Program-made: the position numbers and the translations under genes
Part shown: one piece after another, positions 22,618 through 34,029 of the stretch
How the letters are laid out: every line of letters starts with the position of its first letter
How positions within the stretch are numbered: the stretch's first letter is position 1
DNA from: Xiphydria camelus
Taxonomy: Eukaryota; Arthropoda; Insecta; Hymenoptera; Xiphydriidae
Assembly (NCBI GenBank): GCA_963678675.1
Contig: OY783191.1
Span: 21,898,299 to 21,962,298 of the forward strand
Direction: 5' to 3'
DNA length: 64,000 bases
Notes under the pieces: model-generated
Databases searched by the model: none
Told to the model about the DNA's origin: nothing
Seen by the model: only the letters and a program-made list of their open reading frames with translations

Positions 22618-24030
22618 GGTATTTTCACTCAATTGTCAGAGTTTAAAATTACACGCACCAGATTTACAAGATGTAGTTGCAAGAAATTCAATGTTATTAG
22701 TGCTGAGTGGAACTTGGTTGAAACAAGGCGAAAAGGTGAATATACCAAATTTGGATTGTGTTGTCACATTTAAGGTAGTACCTCCACGAGATCATTGAAT
22801 TAAGAAATGGTTGAAATTTGACATATGTATATGTTATTTAATGCATTATCCAAACATATGTGTAATTTAAATAAGTTTGACCACCCCAAACCGGAGATAT
22901 TTACACTTGAAGTTGGCTTGATTTACACGTAACAAATACGTTATGATGGGCAAAACAGTACGTCATTAATTCTACCGTCAAAACTAAAATTAAGAAGTTG
23001 ATAAAAAACGAGGATAAGGTAGAGTAGGATATCACGAATAATGTGAAAAAAATGAGAATGATTCACCATCTAGTTTCCAAGATATAACCATGAGAAGCCT
23101 CACAATGTTGGTCGTATAGTATATATCTGCAAGGCCTGCAAGCGAATGAGTGCGTGGAGGGGGAACGGGACAGCGAGCCACGATCGTCGCTGACACGCAC
23201 ACAGAAGAGTGCGTCGTCTGTATATACAAGCTATTTCGTGTATTGGGGCAAAGCCCGGACAGTCTCGTCAAAAAGTTTACTGGCAATGGTAGACTACAAA
23301 CACAATATAGAATATATTTTACGGCAATAAATGATATCCATCGTATTATCTATTAGTACTGGATCAATATTGCGTAGTTTTTAATTTTATTTACTACTAA
23401 TTAAACCAATTATCAATATTTTAAACATGTGAACATGGTATGTAACTTTTGGTTGAGGTTGTCGCGGAGGAACTCCCTTAAAAGAGAAAAAGAGGGAGCC
23501 GCTGGTGTAGCTATTTATTGAAATGCAGCTGATAATTAAATCACTCTCTCTCTCCACATTTAGCTATATCTCTTCGCCAAATGAATGCAATAGATGTGAG
23601 TACATGTTCCATTGGAGATATCTGTGCTGCAAGATGTCTTGATGATGATAATGGACAATTCATATTAATTATTCTGTGTATATATAACCTAACAAAAAAC
23701 TCGATGATATTATCGAATTCATTTATCACATGTTGTTATCATACACACCATGTGGTACAGCATTACTAATTATAAGAAAGGACTGGGGGACTCTACCAAT
23801 GATACTGAGCGGTGATTTCAATGTCCAGTTCTCCAAACCTGATAGGCAACCTCTCATTGACTTTTTGTCTAGAGAATTCAATTTAAAAATCAACAATAAT
23901 ATGAATACTCCAACTACCAGGTCGGGTACAACAATTGATACTGTATTCTCTAGGAATCTAGAAAATATTAAATCCCAAACGTTTGTGTCGTATTTAGCTA
24001 TCATAAACCAATTGTCACTATGATAGACAC
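22618..24030 (+). pseudogene. AP-endonuclease-like (EEP) relic of a Helentron or LINE-type element
   Basis: The first block (22618-22771) reads as a typical EEP N-terminus: NCQSLKLHAPDL, then LLVLSGTWL with a Thr-Trp in the place of the usual Glu-Thr-Trp. After a TTAA insertion (22774-23477) the frame continues KREKEGAAGVAIY. Later blocks in shifted frames give SIGDICAARC, then PMILSGDFNVQF (the GDFN metal and active-site motif), TTRSGTTIDTVFSR and FVSYL. This order matches the endonuclease domain known from Helentron-type helicase proteins and from CR1/jockey-type LINEs; I lean to the former from the wording of the late motifs. Stops and frameshifts (TGA near 23517, frame changes near 23700) show it is dead. 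Confidence 0.7.
22774..23477. mobile_element. TTAA-flanked MITE, copy 1 (704 bp)
   Basis: Flanked by TTAA at 22770-22773 and 23478-23481, with short imperfect TIRs (GGTAGTACCTCCACG against GGGAGTTCCTCCGCG). TTAA duplication is characteristic of piggyBac, and also known for Kolobok-type elements. The element lies inside the endonuclease relic, and removing it with one TTAA joins the reading frame exactly. A shorter inverted copy is at 39951-40437. It is non-coding. Confidence 0.75.
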
Positions 24031-24239
24031 TGATAATTCTACGGATACAGATTCATAAAAATTGAGGAACCAATTACCGTAATTGATTCATGTTTTTCTC
24101 AAATTGAATAACGAATTTCTCGTAAAATATATTTGAAAACATTAATTTTGAATTGGTTTTTCATTTAAGATCATACCCTCATCCTTACTATTGCCAATTA
24201 TTATTTCTTGTTCAATAAAAAAATACTAATAATTTATCT

Positions 24240-24766
24240 CTATCTATAACTCATAAACAAGAAGTTTAAGTTTCACTTCTGTCGTGCGTGGACTCCACGC
24301 ACTCTTTTTTTTTTATAACATGCATGCTTATTAACAAAATATGAAGATCGTTTTCATTTTTTAAAATAGAACTTGTTATTTTTATTCCTATAAAAGTTTT
24401 AGAGCTTGATGAGACTAACAAAGAAGATATAATGCCTATCCGTTGAACCGCTTTTGAGATATTATTTACATCGAATTTTACAACCTTGGTAAGAATGAAA
24501 TTATCGAGTTCCATTGAAACAAATGAAGGTGACATTCATATCTCGTAAATAACGCGCATTATCAAAAACCTGTCGGATTTAACATAGGTATTTGACATTG
24601 AAAAATTTTGGTTGAAAAAATGTTTCCGTGAAATGATAAAAACAGAAATAAATGGTGTATACAGTTGGTAAATGGATACCCTGTATATTAGAAAAGAGGA
24701 TTAGATGGTACCCCTCTACGTGGCCGGTGTGCGATCACCAGGACCCGTTGTTATAATCGTCTTTAA
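24240..24766. other. Non-coding; fragment of the 5925-type MITE end
   Basis: At 24255-24310 there is a single end of the family seen at 5925-6330 (AGTTTCACTTCTGTCGTGCG). The rest is AT-rich and I see nothing else in it. Confidence 0.35.
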
Positions 24767-25075
24767 CCCTTTCGGGACGGTTGACCTATATATCTGCCAT
24801 ATAGTGATTTGCTACACAGATGGCTGACCGATATATATGACACCATATGCAACATGCTCTAAGGACTACCGTCAGATGTATCAGCCACATATTAAAAATT
24901 GCTTTGGCGCTTCGACGGCTGGCAGATATATCGTGACTTGCCATCATGCCACACAGCCGAGTGACCTATATATATGACAGTGGCGGAAATATACGACAGA
25001 CATTCGTCCATCCGGCAAGTAAAAATACGCCGTCCACTTGGTAAGTCTACCAAATATAGAGCCGCCCCGAAAGGG
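24767..25075. mobile_element. piggyBac-type MITE (309 bp)
   Basis: TIRs of 16 bp with two mismatches (CCCTTTCGGGACGGTT at the left, the complement of CCCTTTCGGGGCGGCT at the right), flanked by TTAA at 24763-24766 and 25076-25079. A TTAA duplication plus a CCC start is diagnostic of piggyBac-like elements. The interior repeats words such as GACCTATATATCTGCC and has no gene. The right TTAA lies within a mariner relic. Confidence 0.8.
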
Positions 25076-25079
25076 TTAA

Positions 25080-25579
25080 ATTGAAGTATTCTAGCAAAAA
25101 TTTTGGATCCAGGTTTCATCGACAGTTATCAAACATCGCAAAAATTCAACTGGATTTGTTTTATACAGCTCAAGACACTCGCGCGACATGTCAAGCCATA
25201 CGCGCTTTTCAACAAACGCGGAACCCAGCGCGCGGATAATTTTCTCATACCCAAATCCTCGTGCAAAATCTTGTGCACCCGTTCGTCTAATATCTTACAA
25301 GCCTCAGCAATCTCCTTCACGGTCAATCGACGATCTTCCATCACAGTTTCATGCACTAAGTCCACAATTTTGTCAGTTTAAACAGTTTTTGGGCGCCCAG
25401 AAGGTTCATCATCAAAAATGCTGATTTGGACCCGTTTGTATTCAGCCACCTAATGTTTGACGGTTGTGTACGAAGGGGACACTTCACCGTATACTGAGTC
25501 TAACTCGTCTTTTATTTCCTGAGTTTTTTCCTTTCAAATAAAGGAACTTGATCACTGCGCGATACTCGATTTTCTCCAT
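25080..25579 (-). pseudogene. mariner transposase N-terminal part (broken)
   Basis: On the minus strand the relic starts MEKIEYRAVIKFL and shows the paired helix-turn-helix region of mariner, VHETVMEDRRLTVKEIAEAC and GMRKLSARWVPRLL. Near the left edge TVDETWI carries the first catalytic Asp of the DD34D triad. Stops (within TTVKH*VAE and PKTV*TDK) and frameshifts near 25535 and 25125 disable it. The 3' half, with the second and third aspartates, is absent; the relic stops at the TTAA used by the piggyBac-type MITE. Confidence 0.8.
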
Positions 25580-26333
25580 TGTCGACAGAAAACATCTGTC
25601 AATTTTATAAAAGTGCTATGAGCAAAGCACTTGATCGGAATGACTTGAAATTTTTATGGAATACATGTATCAACTCCATCCATCAGATCATAGCAAGAAT
25701 TAAATTCTATCGCGACTGCTTGTCAATAAGGCCGGAAACTTTTCAAATGACTCTCGTATGGATGGGTAAACTTCGATTTTACTTCATCGAGCTTGTACGC
25801 CGAAACTATTGGTTGTACAGAAAAATGCATTAAACATAATTTATCGAAAATTGAGTCAGCTTTCACTTTGTGTATAACTATTTATCAGATAGGATGCACC
25901 AATCCCGAGATATTCGACAAAATCTAGGATTTGGCGGCATTTCTCCAAAATGGCGACGGCGACGGCGGCGGCGGCGTGGCGGTGAGGTAGTGAAATGTGA
26001 ATTCCAATAATGGTCACCTAGAACTATAATTCTACCAATTTTCAACACTCCCGGCACGGTTGTAATCTAAAACCCCTGGGTACTAGAGTAATTTATTTCT
26101 TCAAGTCGAGAATCCTACATCCGCGCACGCCGCCCAAATCCCGTCCGCACTTAACGCCGTCGTGTTATTTTCTCTATCATTTTATGCTTCTATAATCGCT
26201 GTAGACCGGTATTTTTCAGGTGGACAAAAAGAATTTTTTTTCTGTCAGCTTGAAAGGTTGGGAGAAACGATGGATTAAATGTATCGAGTTACGAGACTAT
26301 GTTGAGAATCCCTATAAATTCTCGAAAAGTGTG

Positions 26334-26768
26334 TAAAAGGTAAAAAGTCGTGTTCATACAGATCAGTCTACTGATACTCACAATTCACTCTCCTTCAGAT
26401 TTCTGCTAAAAAAGTCTCATAAGTTCTCGTAAAAACCTATGAAAAAGTAAACGAAATTTTATAAGAAAATATGTGATTTGCATAAAATCTCATTTACTTT
26501 CATAGGTTTTTACAAGAATTTATTGATCTTTTTCAATAGGGATATTTAACTCCGTGACATAAACCGCGCTAGATATTCCAAAAAGAAAGGCCATGGTAGA
26601 TCCAAGTAGTTTTCAGAGGGTATATAAGGGTTTTTGGTTTCCTTGCCTATGACCTGCTCCAGTGCAATTACATCCGGCTTGCTCAGCTCGTGGTATATTT
26701 ATATGTGTGTAAATTTAGGGTATCAGTAGACTGATCTGTACGGGCACGAGTTGGTACCCTTTACAGAT
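26334..26768. repeat. Imperfect inverted repeats around a small open fragment
   Basis: GATCAGTCTACTGATAC at about 26362 is mirrored at about 26722, with weaker matching outside. A separate hairpin lies at 26418-26520 (AACCTATGAAA against TTTCATAGGTT). On the minus strand 26546-26695 is open for 50 codons (SKPDVIALEQVIGKETKN in the middle) but has no ATG near its start and no family that I recognise. Confidence 0.4.
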
Positions 26769-26984
26769 ACTTCTCGTAAACGCAATAAATGGAATGATTT
26801 GTCTTAGGATCACCTTTTCCTACATTGTCGAGTACTCTTGTGAAGATATCGAGATATAGCGTCCCTCCAATGCCAAAATCACGAATGTGCAAATTTGCAG
26901 TTTTGAGAAACTCCAATTTAAACGTTTGGATAAATACAAAAAATAACCCTTTTCTAAGAGTGCTGTCGTATATGTATAATTATA

Positions 26985-27285
26985 ACTTCGATACTGATGG
27001 GTAGAAAAGAAAACGAAACAAGTAATCAACAATAGTAATACCGTGACATTTTATTCAGTTCTGTTTATTTTTTCAGAATTTATAGGAGAAACAATAGGTT
27101 TGTGGTAACTTAAATATGATACATAAACCACTGATTTTAATTGTTCTAAATATCATGAAAACACGGCATCAATTGTAGTCCTATATCTCGTTATTACTAT
27201 TATTTATTACTTGTGTTATTTTCTTTTCCACCCATCAGTATCGAAGTTTCACTTCTTCCGCACGTGGCGGCCACGCATTTTTTGC
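26985..27285. mobile_element. Fold-back MITE of the 5925 family
   Basis: Terminal inverted repeats AACTTCGATACTGATGGGTA and complement, about 55 bp, around a loop of about 190 bp. The right flank includes the TTCCGCACGTGGCGGCCACG end also seen at 5925-6330. Non-coding. Confidence 0.55.
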
Positions 27286-27867
27286 ATTCGGAAAAAGCAG
27301 ACATGCATCGATACATTCTCTATCGTGATTGTCGGATAGAAATCGAAAAGATAAATATCCGTTAATAAATCTTTCAATTTGTATCGTAAACTTACAATAA
27401 AAATACATCAGAAAATTAGTAGATACAAAACGATAGATATTTGTTAGTGAATATACGATAGGATCCCAAATAGTACATGAACGAAAAATTATCACGCTAA
27501 TTGCTCTCTAGAAATTGACGTGCTCAAAACGTTTTTAAAAGGACCTGCATTTGTAGCATCTAGTTGGCAAGTAATCAGGGTCATTTTCCTGTCTTTCCGT
27601 GGAAAAACTTTGAAAGTTTTGAAAGAAGGTTTTAAAAGTACGCCTACTTCGTTCTGAATTGTCTGCCCACTTTCACGCTTCAGATGCACGTCATTAGCTC
27701 GTTTTAGAAGGATGTTATTTCGTGCTGAATTTTCTGCCTGTTTTTCTACGCTTTACTAGCGAGTCCATAGACCCGGAGTTAGCCTGTAGACTCGTGAGTA
27801 AGGCTAGGTCAACTCTTGCTTAGACGCTCTGTTATCTTCCGTGAGTGTCAAACAGCCGCGGTCTTAT
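27286..27867. other. No recognised gene
   Basis: A minus-strand open frame (27492-27689) has a mixed amino-acid composition but no domain that I recognise. I see no repeat. Confidence 0.25.
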
Positions 27868-27869
27868 TA

Positions 27870-30662
27870 GTGCAAGATCCGAACTAGAGACGTTCTTCAC
27901 CGATCTGCTTACCGGATGAAAAGTATTTTTTATCAAACATAATACGTCAATGAATATATCGCGAATGGGTAGGCTAGTAAAATATGCTCAAGACTACCCT
28001 TAAAACTATATAAACAGGTGAGCTGATATGAGCAATTTGCACCGATCTGCTTACCAATTAAATTATATATGAAAATAAAGATCATTTTATTGCAAACACG
28101 ATGGTATAACCCTAGCTGCAAAAAATCGGTCATGAATCACGGTTGAAATTTATCGGAGCTAGCCAAGATGCGCGTACTACAGGGAAATTTGCTATAGGAC
28201 GCAACGTAGGAAGTGGGCGCGACGCGACGGTTAGATGAGAGAGTGCGTACATGCTGCTTCCTCGTACGATTGACAAAGATAACGCTACTAAAATGCCGAG
28301 GAAAAGCGACTACGAGCGACTCGCTGTTTACATCTCTCAGTTTGCGGAAAAATGCGTGCTCCATTATTACATAAATGTAATGTAGTGTTATCTTTTTCAA
28401 TCGTTATTTTTTCAATCAATTACTGTTGGATCCCTGGTAAAATTATTTTCGTTCAAGATTCAACTAACTTTGCATTTTTATTTTTGCCTGTCTGGAACGG
28501 ACAATTTATTACTTTATGGCTCTTTCTCGAAAGTACAGAAAAAGGGGAAAAACGTTCTTACCGGGTGTTTTCGAGTGAAAGTTTTTTCCGAACATGTGAT
28601 AAACAGACAGTCGAGGCGATGGCTCATGGGGTGGGTTTGTAACGCATTAAAAATATCTGAAGGTAAAGACGGATAAATTGTTAAGAAAAATTCTTCTTGG
28701 AGTCCTTGCGTTGTTTAGGGGTTACTGTTATATAAAATCTGGGCACTTATCCAGCAACATACAAGTTTTTGGAAGGCTATAATATTGTATTTGTTGTAAT
28801 ATTGTTATAATATTTGTAAAGATCGTTATTGTGTATTCATTGTTCTATAAAGTTTTTTTACACCGCCAATTTGTTAATGATTTTTTATCGCTCTCTAAAA
28901 AATGTAATTTTTCTGTTTGTTTGCTGTGGTATTTTTATGGAATAGATACAATTTATCGAATAATTATCACTAACATATTATTATTCTGTGTGATAGAAAT
29001 ATTAATATTTCCCCATCCATATATTTAATTGAAAATATTTGAAAAATCTTTCTCACATTTTAATATTTTATATTTAATTTAAAGTAATTAAAAGTTTACT
29101 GCCAGTACCTACTCCATCGTAGTCGCTTTTTCTCGGCATTTTAGTAGTGTTATCTTTGTCAATCGTACGAGGAAGCAGCATGTACGCACTCTCTCTCATC
29201 TAACAGCCCGTTCACACGATACGGTTTTTTCCCGTTTCGGTATTTTACCGAATCCGTTTTTTTACCGCGTGCTGCAGTGGCGCATACATTTAAATGGGCG
29301 CGTTCACACGGTACGTCTTCGAAACTCATACGGCAATTTCACCGATTCGGTCGCGACTAGCGTTCGGTTTTGTCACCGAAAACCGAATGGCCGGATTCGG
29401 TAAAATAACCGAATCGGTCGCTAGTGGCAATGTAGTTTGCATGGAAGTGTTCAGACGGGATAGTTTTCGTACGATACGGCTCGTGCATGGCCGGGTGATG
29501 GCGCGAGAGCCCGAAACGGGTCGTGTTCACACGATACGGTTTTTTCCCGTTTCGGTAAATTCACCGAATCGGTTTTTTACCGTGTGCTGCAGTGGCGCAT
29601 ACATTTAAATGGGCGCGTTCACACGGTACGTCTTCGAAACGCATACGGCAATTTCACCGATTCGGTCGCGACTGACATTCGGTCTTGTCACTGAAAACCG
29701 AATGGCCCGATTCGGGAAAATAATCAAATCGGTTGCTAGTGGCAATGTTTATGCATCGAAGTGTTCAGACAGGATAGTTTTCGTACTGATAGGGCTCGTG
29801 CATGGCCGGGTGATGGCGCGACAATAAACAATGATTTTAACCCTTTTAGTACCGGACGACGATATATCGTCGTTCTCTGCACTTGCGAAAAGTGCCAGCG
29901 ACGATATATCGTTGCGTATGCGATGGCGCCATGTTCTTCGCATTACACGAAAAGCTCTATCTGAAAATAAATTTATAAAACGTTATAAACGATCTAATAA
30001 CATTGCAAAGTAATGTAATAAAAATTGTTTTTGAGTATCCTTTGCATTCGCTCGAGCGGCACTGTTTCGACGCCCGGGCGATTGGTTGACACGTCCACTC
30101 GACGTGTGCGAAACACTTGCCAGAGCCGTAGCCGAGATAGGTATAGTGTCAGGGGGCTGACCGATTCGGTAGAATTTTACCGAAACGGTGAAAAACCGTA
30201 TAGTGTGAACGGGCTGTTCGGTAAAATTACCGAAACGGTGAAAAACCGCATCGTGTGAACGAAAAAACCGTACCGTGTGAACGGGCTGTAACTGTCGCGT
30301 CGCACCCACTTCCTACGTTGCATCCTATAACAAATTTCCCTGTAGTACGCGCATCTTGGCTAGCTCCGATAAATTTCAAAGCCTTACAACCGTGATTCAT
30401 GACCGACTTTTTGCAGGTAGGGTTATACCATCGTGTTTGCAATAAAATTATCTTTATTTTCATATATAGTTTAATTGGTAAGCAGATCGGTGCAAATTGC
30501 TCATCTCAGCTCACCTGTTTATATAGTTTTAAGGGTAGTCTTGAGCATATTTTATTAGCCTACCCATTCGCGATATATTCATTGACGTATTATGTTTGAC
30601 AAAAAATACTTTTCATCCGGTAAGCAGATCGGTGAAGAACGTCTCTAGTTCGGATCTTAGAC
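27870..30662. mobile_element. Tc1-like IR/DR element, copy 2, interrupted by a PIF-type MITE
   Basis: Same family as 16661-18426, flanked by TA (27868-27869 and 30663-30664). Both direct repeats CACCGATCTGCTTACC are present in each arm. Without the nested 1085 bp MITE and its TAA the element is about 1.7 kb. Differences from copy 1 are scattered substitutions and small indels. The loop has no transposase, so mobility would depend on a source elsewhere. Confidence 0.75.
29204..30288. mobile_element. PIF/Harbinger-like MITE with internal duplication (1085 bp)
   Basis: TIRs CAGCCCGTTCACACGATACG and complement, flanked by TAA (29201-29203 and 30289-30291). The empty site is visible in the other IR/DR copy (18,04x), which has a single TAA there. 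A 3 bp TWA duplication is typical of PIF/Harbinger. A unit of about 310 bp is tandemly duplicated at the left (29204-29515 and 29521-29825), and shorter repeats of the CCGAAACGGTGAAAAACCG word occur at the right end. The centre contains ACGACGATATATCGTCG, a self-complementary word. No gene. Confidence 0.75.
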
Positions 30663-30838
30663 TATATTGTATATGCCGGAGTCATGCTCGACCACTTGTG
30701 AGAAAGCAGCGCCTGGTGATAGGCGGCCACAAGCATTGATTATCATTTCCTGTTACAGTGGCTCGAATATAGCTACAAAATGTCATCCTTTTATCGTATA
30801 CTTTCGACACGTACTTTGTTACGCCTAATGTATTATAA

Positions 30839-31560
30839 AGGGTGTACCAATAGCAGTGATAGAACTTTTGACGGAGATTGCCGCCATGTTGGAAATGTCA
30901 CTGCAAAGTGTCAATGTTTTTCTTATTCAGTAAGGCTTGCCGTTTCATCATGGAAAGACTAACGCCACAACAACGTTTACAAATTGTTAAAATATTTTAC
31001 CAAAATCAAGAGTTGATCCGCTCTACGCACCGTGCTTTACGTGCAGTGTTTGGTAGGCATAATTGCCCAAGTGAATTAATGATTCGTTGTATTGTTGAAC
31101 GTTTCGAAGTAAATTACACTTTGCATGCCCAAAGACCACCGATTCGTATAAGAACTACGCGTTCAGCAGAATATCGCAGCTGTACTTACGAGCCAGTGCA
31201 GATGAAGCAACTGGCCGCCGCGTTCGTGTGACTTGACGCCCCTGGACTTTTTTCTTTGGGGTTACTTAAAGTAGCTCGTGTTTGACTATATGCCCACAAC
31301 AATCGAGCAGCTGAAGGAAAACATAGCCGGCGAAATTCAAGCAATACAACCGGATATATTGGCACGAGTCATGAGAAATTGGACCCATCGTATACGCGCC
31401 TACAGGGCATCAAGAGGAGGACATTTAAATGATGTTTTGTTCAGAACATATATAAATAGCATAAAATATCTTTTCAATAAATACACAATTTATTTTTCTG
31501 ACTTAAAAAGTTCGTTTTTTATTCAAAATTAAAGTTCTATCATTACTATTGGTACACCCT
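30839..31560 (+). pseudogene. mariner-superfamily element with internal deletion
   Basis: TIRs of about 33 bp (GGGTGTACCAATAGCAGTGA at the left, complement with few mismatches at the right) enclose two separated parts of one transposase. The left part (30950-31170) starts MERLTPQQRLQIVKIFYQNQ and is the N-terminal helix-turn-helix. The right part (31225-31435) reads LTPLDFFLWGY, TIEQLKENI and MRNWTHRIRAYRASRGGHLN, the C-terminal region including the last catalytic Asp context. The central DDE core is deleted, so this is a non-autonomous derivative. An 85 bp direct repeat lies on both sides (30747-30831 and 31660-31747). Confidence 0.75.
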
Positions 31561-31747
31561 ATAGTATATAAAATGATCGTAGGTATATAAGAATCTCCTA
31601 TTAGAATTTGTCTATTACGAGCATTTCTGATGCTTCCTTTGCTTGCAAGAAACTGTCTATCATTTTCTGTTGCAGTTGCTCTAAAATAGCTACAAACTAT
31701 CATCTTTTTCCAATATACTTCCGATGCGTACTTATTTATGCCTAACG

Positions 31748-33872
31748 TAGAACGTAAAATGATGATATGTGTAGGAACCTCCTTTTAGACACCTATCTTA
31801 GCAACCATATTAGCGTGAATGAAGACAGTTTTTAGTAGGCAAACAGTGAAAGTAAATGTATTGCTTCAGCTATCCTTCAAGATGCAGTATTTTAATGAAT
31901 TAAACTATTTCTCGTTTATAAGGCGCTATCCTTGTTAGAAAATACGACACTTTTTTGCTGCTAATAGTAATCACTTAGTATTTTCTACCATTATTGTGCT
32001 TATTTTCGCGATTTTCTTACCGTCAAACTGAGAGCGTGCTTTCGGTGCTATCCGATGATTCTACCTAATTTGTACATTTTGTCGAGTCGGTAACATACGA
32101 TAGGAACTTATAGGATTTGTACCGTTGTAAAACGATAGAAGATAGTCATATACAATAGAAAATGATAAGATACATTAGAAATTCTATCATATTCTCAAAA
32201 CTAAAACGATAAAGGAGATAGGTAACCATAGAAACCGGTTCAAATCGTATCAGTTTCCATCGTTTCCTATCGATTATTTTGATAAGGGTACCGAAGGACT
32301 TCCGGCATTCGAGCTGCATAACTATGCCAAATCAAAGATAGCGGCTTTTTATTGGCCCGAGTCAAAACCAACCCAGATGAGATGAATGGGGCAGGCCACA
32401 CACCAAATCTCCCTAATTTGATATGTTGTATACATGGCTGTTATCTACCAAATTTTAATTCGAGTTAAACGAATACTGAATTCATTCAAATAAATATCTT
32501 ATTTTTCTTAAAGAATTTTTTTCCTTCGGGTGGGATTACTAAAATATCGCGCCTTCTATCAATACAATATAGGTCACAAATGGCAGTGTTCTGGGGAACG
32601 ACCGATTGAAATATCATCGGGCGGCTATAACGAGAACCATACAAACTTGCATTTGATACAGTAAAGAAGATATTTATGTGTCTACACTCTAGGCAGTTAG
32701 TGTTTTACCTACTACATTAACTAATTACATCGAATTTGAGCGATTATATGGTTTTACATTAATTAACTTTTATCTAATGTCCTTTTCATTTCATTGCAAA
32801 ACTTCGTATAATCGGAACCATGCAATTGACTAATTTAAGCGATACAGACAAGAGTGCGTCATCGATGAGAGTTGTATGGATCTTAAAAACAAAATCATAT
32901 CTGGATTTAGTCTCATAAGAAATACATTTTCTATTTTGCGAAATATCCGACCTATAATATAATATCATGTTAGAATGAAAGAGTTAAACTTTTTCTGATA
33001 ATCTCATGGATCTTTTTCCTAAAATTCTAGCTTACATTCAATTAATAGTCTATCTATGATACTATTTAGAGAAATCCGCATACTAAATTTTACTGACACC
33101 AGAACATATTATGACAAACGCCTACTTTGTTTAAACCAAACCTCAAAAATAAAGCAGCATTATCTCTCATGCTCTTAATATTTCTAGCATCGTTTCAGGT
33201 ACACATAATTTAAAAAGTGTACACAATCTCAGTATGCATCTCACATTAGATTTATATTCAACCAGATTACCAAGTTTCCTATACGACAACGATTTTGCGG
33301 ACCGCATGGATATCGAGATTTAAGGCGGGGCTGTCAAGATTGTTGCGGTTGGCAACATGTTTCGCGAACCACTCTCATTTAATTCTTGATGACTTTTACC
33401 CAGTAAATTATATTGTAAATCGTTTAGCATGATCGATTACATGCCGGAAATAGGTCTTAATAAAGTATTATAACTGAAAATGTATCGATTTCAATGCATT
33501 TCAATGCAGTATCTTCTTCTCAAAATGAGTTATTTGTCAGCGCGCAACTGATACAGTAACGGATCATTTTCTGACTTGTAGTAAATATTTTGTTTTAGAT
33601 CGTCCATGTAAGTGCTACATGTCACACATAGCCGTAATGATCAATTTTTGCTCTGATCTGCACAGCCATGATATTCAGGAATATTATATTCGTCAGTCGT
33701 TACTATGCTATGAGTTTCACTATTTTATCGACAACGAGACCATTCAAAAAAGTCACTCGAAAAGTTCTTCTGACAGATTTTCAAAGTCCCTAACACTGAC
33801 AGACCCCTCTTAATATTAGTTACCCCGACCATACAGGGTGTTTACTTGGATGAGTTACGTAGGAGATGTACA
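31748..33872. other. No recognised gene
   Basis: AT-rich DNA with a patch of ACGATAG/TATCGT words at 32080-32300 like that at 5600-5900. At 33833 a second TACAGGGTG word stands 42 bp before the terminus of the next element, perhaps a remnant end. Otherwise nothing is seen. Confidence 0.3.
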
Positions 33873-34029
33873 TACAGGGTGTTCCGTTCAGGATAGCCAT
33901 GGCAGGTGTGGCCTAATTTGCCTATACTTGTCCCGCCGATCAATGATAGATTGACGGCATAAGAATTGAATGACAGTCAGAATTTGGTTGTCAGTCAATA
34001 CTTCCCGAGTGACAAGATTTCTCGGCCAA

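Noticed and set aside
29294..29827. Repeated frame with FTRYVFETHTAISPIRSRL in two tandem copies
   Set aside because: The similarity is due to the tandem duplication inside the PIF-like MITE. The frame starts within the terminal repeat and has no downstream domain.
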